Positions 21,282-25,431 of a stretch of DNA of 25,431 bases are shown here, one piece after another; positions within the stretch are counted from its first letter, which is position 1, and each line of letters starts with the position of its first letter. A model generated the notes under the pieces. The model was not told where the DNA came from, ran no database searches, and was given only the letters and a program-made list of their open reading frames with translations. A program made the translations under genes and the position numbers. The stretch comes from a virus, in the IMG/VR virus record IMGVR_UViG_3300044799_000111, positions 1 to 25,431 of that record. One strand, given 5' to 3'.

Positions 21282-22784
21282 TTATTTTTTCTTCACGGGA
21301 ACTCTCTTAGCAGTTGCCGGAGCTGTCTTAGCAGGGGCAGCAGCTTCCTTAGTCTTCTGGAACTTGGTTGCTCTCCTCTTCAAATCTTTTACAGCACCAG
21401 CAGCTTCAGAAGATGTCTTGTCGTCCAAGTCAGTCGACTTCTTGGGAACTATCTTACCTTTAGGTTCCTCTTTGGGAGCAGCCTTAGCAACAGGTAATAC
21501 CTTTTTAGGAACAGGTCGCTTGAGTTCAGACTTTGGTGGAGGAGCAGGACGAGCAGCTTCGATATCAGCCTCATCAAAGAAAGTTGACAAGATAGTTTCC
21601 CGTAACTCTTCCACCTGCTTGGAATCTTCAAGGTCAACACCAGAGGTATCAATGCCTGTGTCATACTCCCCGAGAAGCGCAGTAAGCTCATCAACAGACA
21701 TAGCAAACACAGCCTCAGGAGTAGGAGGTTCCACAGCAGCTTCTTCTTCAGCAGCTTCTTCTTCAGCAGGGACTTCTTCAGGAGCTTCAAGTTCAGCCAG
21801 TGCTCCAGCCATATCCTCATCTGAGAAGGAGAAGGCACTCGCAATCTGCTCCCGGAGGTTATCCTCATCTGCATACTCGGTAATACCTGTTTCAAACTCA
21901 GTAAGCAGATTAAGCATTGTGTCCAAATCCATCTGCAAAAGTTTTAGAGGAGTGAGTTCCCCATTATCTTCCGGCTCTTCTTCCGACGCAGCAGCTTTAG
22001 CAGATTTTGTCTTGGTGGTTTCTTCCTTTACTGACCTATCATCCCACTCAATAAACTCCCCAGTCTCCAGCATTACAGCCAGATCATCATAAGCATACTT
22101 GCGTGGGAGCTTATCAAGCTCTACCATCTGGTCTTCCCAGTCGTAAATAGGATTTCCATCCTTATCCGACATTGTGGGGCAAACTTCCGGATTCCCCATT
22201 ACTTCATACTCTGTGTCCTGCCATTTCTGACTATTAGGAGAAGCTCCTGCTCTCCGTTTCTTGATAAGGATAAGGTCATGTCCCTTTTCAGGATCAGTTA
22301 TGTCTCCCCATGATTTATTGGTGTAGAAGCCAAAAAACTTATTGGCTACTGTAGGACTCGCTAGGAATATCTGGACCCCAGTCTTCTCATTTACCCTATC
22401 AATAATCTGGAAATAAAACCGAGGCTTGAGCTTCATAGTATCTGCTTTAGCAGCATCATCTTCATCACCAGTAGCTTTAAGCTCGGCAATTTTTTCACAG
22501 ATAGGGCAAGGTGTAGGATTATCAGGATCCGTTCCATGAGCAGGACAAACGACCTGACGAGCCTGTCCCTGATTATCACTAGCTACCCCATAATGATAAC
22601 CAACCTCACACCAGAAAATTCCCTCTTCACTATAAGGGGGTAATATCCGGAGCTGAGTCTCTCCCCAGTCCGGCTTAAAGAAAGTCAGTTCACCCCGACC
22701 TTCCATACGTTTTTCGACTTCCGCTCTGGTCTGTATAACTTTGTCTACATCCACATGCGGTCGTCTTTTTTTGGTCTCGACCAT
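21282..22784 (-). CDS. gp32-like single-stranded DNA-binding protein, enlarged
   Basis: 500 aa (T4 gp32 has 301). The core (residues about 30-250) includes a zinc site C80, H83, C93, C96 (VCPAHG, PCPICEK), as in gp32. Residues about 279-330 and 357-408 are two copies of one module (LLQMDLDTMLNLLTEFETGI versus VFAMSVDELTALLGEYDTGI), separated by a Glu/Ala linker. After that comes a Lys/Pro/Ala segment and a basic end (KRVPVKKK), unlike the acidic tail of T4 gp32. The core binds ssDNA in replication and repair; the extra modules may recruit partners (inference). Start ATG 22784; GGAGG is 12 bases upstream. Confidence 0.85.
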   Translation of the reverse strand: MVETKKRRPHVDVDKVIQTRAEVEKRMEGRGELTFFKPDWGETQLRILPPYSEEGIFWCEVGYHYGVASDNQGQARQVVCPAHGTDPDNPTPCPICEKIAELKATGDEDDAAKADTMKLKPRFYFQIIDRVNEKTGVQIFLASPTVANKFFGFYTNKSWGDITDPEKGHDLILIKKRRAGASPNSQKWQDTEYEVMGNPEVCPTMSDKDGNPIYDWEDQMVELDKLPRKYAYDDLAVMLETGEFIEWDDRSVKEETTKTKSAKAAASEEEPEDNGELTPLKLLQMDLDTMLNLLTEFETGITEYADEDNLREQIASAFSFSDEDMAGALAELEAPEEVPAEEEAAEEEAAVEPPTPEAVFAMSVDELTALLGEYDTGIDTSGVDLEDSKQVEELRETILSTFFDEADIEAARPAPPPKSELKRPVPKKVLPVAKAAPKEEPKGKIVPKKSTDLDDKTSSEAAGAVKDLKRRATKFQKTKEAAAPAKTAPATAKRVPVKKK

Positions 22785-22802
22785 AATAAACTTAGTCCTC
22801 CG

Positions 22803-23384
22803 TTAATTTTTCTTTATAATTTTCTTAAAGGGAACTTTCTTTTTCCCCTCAGTTTCTTCTCTTACAGCCTTGCGTTGTAAAGGTGTTGTACCTTTCACTT
22901 GCAAAACTCTTGCTTGTAAATTATCCAGAATTGCTGATCTATCTTCACGGGGCAAAGGCATTTCAGTTCCCCTTTGTTCTTCTCTACGATCAGCTCCAAT
23001 ACTAATAAGCATTTGGGTTCTTTGTTTAAATGCTTCAGTCAAGGAGATAAGCATTGCCACTTTTTTTCTTAACAAAACAACTGAGGGAGTGCTCCCGACA
23101 AGCATAGCTACTTTTTGTTCTGTAACCTTTTCCCCATTAGTTGTAAGTTCCAAACGAACTTCATTATCCGTTTGTGCCTCAGCCTCTTTGAGGGCTACCC
23201 TATTAAGTTCGTACTGTGATGAACAGTAGGCGAACAGGGCTGCCTGATCACTATACTCCTCCACCAGCGACGCATCATTTATCCACAATCGTTTAGCGAT
23301 TTCAACAAAGTCAGGGAGTCCACAATCTACTGCAGAGATCATGAGTTTCTCCATAATTCCAGCTATTTTAAGTTCATCTGCCAT
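22803..23384 (-). CDS. UvsY-like recombination mediator (tentative)
   Basis: 193 aa, mostly helical: residues about 48-130 are a long alpha-helical region (KEAEAQTDNEVRLELTTNGE, LRKKVAMLISLTEAFKQRTQ) of the type found in UvsY-like mediators, and the last 40 residues are Lys/Arg-rich with a KKKVPFKKIIKKN end. Genes for RecA, SSB and MR nuclease follow, which supports a mediator that loads recombinase on SSB-covered ssDNA. The call rests on size, composition and neighbourhood. Start ATG 23384, weak SD, close to the polymerase stop. Confidence 0.55.
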   Translation of the reverse strand: MADELKIAGIMEKLMISAVDCGLPDFVEIAKRLWINDASLVEEYSDQAALFAYCSSQYELNRVALKEAEAQTDNEVRLELTTNGEKVTEQKVAMLVGSTPSVVLLRKKVAMLISLTEAFKQRTQMLISIGADRREEQRGTEMPLPREDRSAILDNLQARVLQVKGTTPLQRKAVREETEGKKKVPFKKIIKKN

Positions 23385-23391
23385 AATTATA

Positions 23392-25431
23392 TTATACCTT
23401 CTTGGCTATTGCCTCTATTTCTCCCCATGATTTTCCTATCTTAATCTCCACGACTATAGGAACACTTCCCATCCAAGGTAATTTAAATCCTTCCATAGTT
23501 TGTTTTACAATGGGGATAACCCTATCTAATTCTTTTTTATGAACCACCACAGAAATCGAGTCATGAATAAGACCTACTAACCTTGACTTAAATTTATTTT
23601 CTTCAAAAATATCTGCAAGTTTTAAGAAAGCCGTTGCGGTGATATCACTAGCTGCACTCTGGACTGGCATATTAACTGCTTCTCTCAAGGATTTAGCAGC
23701 CCTTTCCCTATCTGTTGATCTTACTTCAGGAATATGTCTTAATCTCCCAAACGGACTTTTTACCATCCCTGTTTTTCTAGCTACATTCTGAGTATCCTTA
23801 ATCCATCTCTGCACACCGGGTACTTCTTTAAAGAACTGTTCAATAAAAACCTTAGCTTCTTCAGGGGTTATCCCAAGATCCATTGCCACACTATAAGCAC
23901 CTTTCCCATACAGAATAGAAAAGTTCATAGTTTTTGCCCGGTATCTTTCATCCTTAGTTACTTCACTTAAAGGCTTATTAAATATTTTTGAAGCCATCGC
24001 AGTATGAATATCTTCTCCCCTACCAAAAATTTCTCGCATTGACCTATCCCCTGAAAGACCTGCAATTACCCTGAGTTCTATTTGGGAATAGTCAGCATCC
24101 ATATACAAAAACTCTGCGGAATCCCCAACAAACATCTTCTTGATATAACCTTCTCTTGGAATCTGTTGGTAGTTAGGATTTTCACAACTTAATCGTCCAG
24201 TCTCAGTACCATGAATTTTATAAGAGGGATGAACCTTCCCATCATCTATTACTGCCCATGTTTTTTCTATAAAATTATCATACAAGGTTGCCAAATGACT
24301 ACGTTCTAGAAGCAAGGCAATTATAGGATTTTGGGTATCCATCTGCTCCAAAACTTCTTGACTAACAGAAGGCATTCCAGTAGGAGTACTTCTTATAGAT
24401 TTTAAACCCTCAAATTGGAACAACAAAACTCTGATATGAGCATCCGAATTAAAATTAAGTGTTTTCTTATTAAGAGTACACCATTCTTTTAATTGCATCC
24501 CCGAAGGATAAGTAAGAAGTTCAGCATCTATATTTGCCAATTTTTCTTCTATATCTTTTTGTAATTGAGTTAGGTAAACAGTATCTATCTTAATCCCTAA
24601 CATTTCCATTTCAGTAAGTCTTCTGGAAAGAGGCATAAGTAATGTTTTGAAGACATTAGATGTTCCTGCTTTTATCAGTTCTCTTTGGAAAAGTTCTTTA
24701 AGCCTGAACGTAGCATTCGCATCCATTGCTGCATACTTGCATAAAGGATCTAAGGGAACCATCCCAAAATATCTTTTGTTTTTAGATATCCCTTTGAGAT
24801 ACTCTGTTTCCAAATTATACTCAGGGAAATTCAGATAATCAGCAGCCATCTGTTTAAGCCCCTGAGTCCCCCTATATTCAAAGAATGAATAATGCGCCAG
24901 CATCGTATCAAAGGTAATATTATTCACCTTAAATTTAAGTATAGCTTCTAACCACTTTGCATCAAATTTTACATTCTGCCCTATCTTTCTGATAGGACCT
25001 GTAAACAAACCCTCAAGTAAATCAACAATATATAACCATTCCTGTTCATCCCAAGAATTTTCAGGATGGTCTAAAGGGATTACCCCTGCTTTCTTTTTAT
25101 CCCAACTAAAGGAAACACACAGAATATGTGCCCCTTCTTCGAACATATTTAACCCAGAAGTTTCCAAGTCAAACGCAAACTCTTCCTGTTCATACAAGAC
25201 TTTAATCAAATGTTCTACATCAGGAATAGTTTTAGCAACAAAAATCTCTGGTTCTTCAAATGGGGTAAAATCAGGAGTCTCACAACAGCGTACAGCCTTT
25301 CTAATATCTCTTTCTATCCAAACTTCACTCTGGATATTTCCATGAAGAATAGATGCCGGGTGTATCGTAGGGAGAAATTTTACATTAAACTCAGGACACC
25401 ACATCTCAATTCCTCTCAAGGAAGTTATTCC
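23392..25431 (-). CDS. polA: UDG-like/DNA polymerase I (family A) fusion, 5' partial
   Basis: The frame is open to the right edge, so the start lies outside. The first visible residues (GITSLRG, then LPTIHPASIL) match the C-terminal motif of family 4 uracil-DNA glycosylases. After a linker, numbering from TTG 25419: 3'-5' exonuclease motifs FDLE (83-86), QNVKFD (148-153), YAAMD (229-233); polymerase motif A DADYSQIELR (441-450), motif B R492-K496-F500-Y504, motif C HDS (619-621). Motif C reads HDS instead of HDE. Phe500 matches E. coli Phe762, typical of virulent phages. This is the replicative polymerase; UDG-type domains are known on SPO1-like phage polymerases. Confidence 0.9.
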   Translation of the reverse strand, partial: GITSLRGIEMWCPEFNVKFLPTIHPASILHGNIQSEVWIERDIRKAVRCCETPDFTPFEEPEIFVAKTIPDVEHLIKVLYEQEEFAFDLETSGLNMFEEGAHILCVSFSWDKKKAGVIPLDHPENSWDEQEWLYIVDLLEGLFTGPIRKIGQNVKFDAKWLEAILKFKVNNITFDTMLAHYSFFEYRGTQGLKQMAADYLNFPEYNLETEYLKGISKNKRYFGMVPLDPLCKYAAMDANATFRLKELFQRELIKAGTSNVFKTLLMPLSRRLTEMEMLGIKIDTVYLTQLQKDIEEKLANIDAELLTYPSGMQLKEWCTLNKKTLNFNSDAHIRVLLFQFEGLKSIRSTPTGMPSVSQEVLEQMDTQNPIIALLLERSHLATLYDNFIEKTWAVIDDGKVHPSYKIHGTETGRLSCENPNYQQIPREGYIKKMFVGDSAEFLYMDADYSQIELRVIAGLSGDRSMREIFGRGEDIHTAMASKIFNKPLSEVTKDERYRAKTMNFSILYGKGAYSVAMDLGITPEEAKVFIEQFFKEVPGVQRWIKDTQNVARKTGMVKSPFGRLRHIPEVRSTDRERAAKSLREAVNMPVQSAASDITATAFLKLADIFEENKFKSRLVGLIHDSISVVVHKKELDRVIPIVKQTMEGFKLPWMGSVPIVVEIKIGKSWGEIEAIAKKV

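Noticed and set aside
21364-22092. 242-codon plus-strand ORF opposite the SSB-like gene
   Set aside because: Low-complexity Ser/Ala product created by the Glu/Ala/Lys codons of the real gene; no SD.
22870-23229. 119-codon plus-strand ORF
   Set aside because: Shadow of the UvsY-like gene; all supported genes are on the minus strand.
1-25431. tRNA genes, CRISPR arrays, insertion sequences
   Set aside because: No cloverleaf, no spaced direct repeats of CRISPR type and no transposase seen.

Overview
The window is a stretch of a double-stranded DNA bacteriophage genome. Every gene I can support is on the minus strand, so transcription runs right to left. Genes are tightly packed, with TAATG/TGATG/ATGA stop-start overlaps, strong purine-rich Shine-Dalgarno (SD) sequences, several ATG-less (TTG/GTG) starts and sigma70-like promoters. 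The SD strength and promoter type point to a bacterial host with standard sigma-A/70 promoters; the host genus cannot be fixed from sequence alone. There is no integrase, repressor or structural gene in view. The DNA polymerase carries Phe at the O-helix position equivalent to E. coli 762, which is usual in virulent phages.

Right part (about 15.6-25.4 kb) is a replication and recombination block, in transcription order: a family A DNA polymerase whose visible N-terminus is the end of a uracil-DNA-glycosylase-like domain (gene runs off the right edge), a UvsY-like small protein, a large gp32-like zinc-containing ssDNA-binding protein with an internal duplication, a bacterial-type RecA, an SbcD/Mre11/gp47 nuclease, a 75-aa protein, an SbcC/Rad50/gp46 ATPase, a small unknown, a probable PD-(D/E)XK nuclease and a Mor-like DNA-binding protein.

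Middle part (about 8.7-15.4 kb) is accessory: a membrane-anchored protein with a possible double-psi beta-barrel domain, an FkbM methyltransferase gene split by one in-frame TAA, a small beta-rich protein with its own promoter/operator and terminator, several small cysteine-rich proteins, a DUF5049 protein, a NUDIX hydrolase, a protein of the thymine-hypermodification (5-hmdU kinase helical / alpha-glutamyl-putrescinyl thymine pyrophosphorylase-like) group, and a freestanding GIY-YIG homing endonuclease with 51-bp NUMOD3 repeats.

Left part (1-8.7 kb) holds a MoxR-type AAA+ ATPase beside a possible degenerate VWA partner, a sigma-factor-like protein fused through a Lys/Pro linker to a DUF5655-like domain, a minimal PolX nucleotidyltransferase, and a set of small unknown proteins with nearly identical ribosome-binding leaders, consistent with early genes.

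Non-coding DNA is informative. There is a family of promoters with a CCTATTG -35 box followed by a TAGCAAA leader element, four terminator-like hairpins, a repeated 17-bp motif (GGAAACATACAGCACTT and variants) in the two longest intergenic gaps, a 200-bp cluster of palindromes and 10-bp-phased TTTACCC repeats, and a long imperfect inverted repeat near 15.4 kb. The best candidates for new biology are the hypermodification gene pair read together with the UDG-polymerase fusion, the sigma/DUF5655 fusion, the ATPase/VWA-like pair, and the dispersed 17-bp motif.
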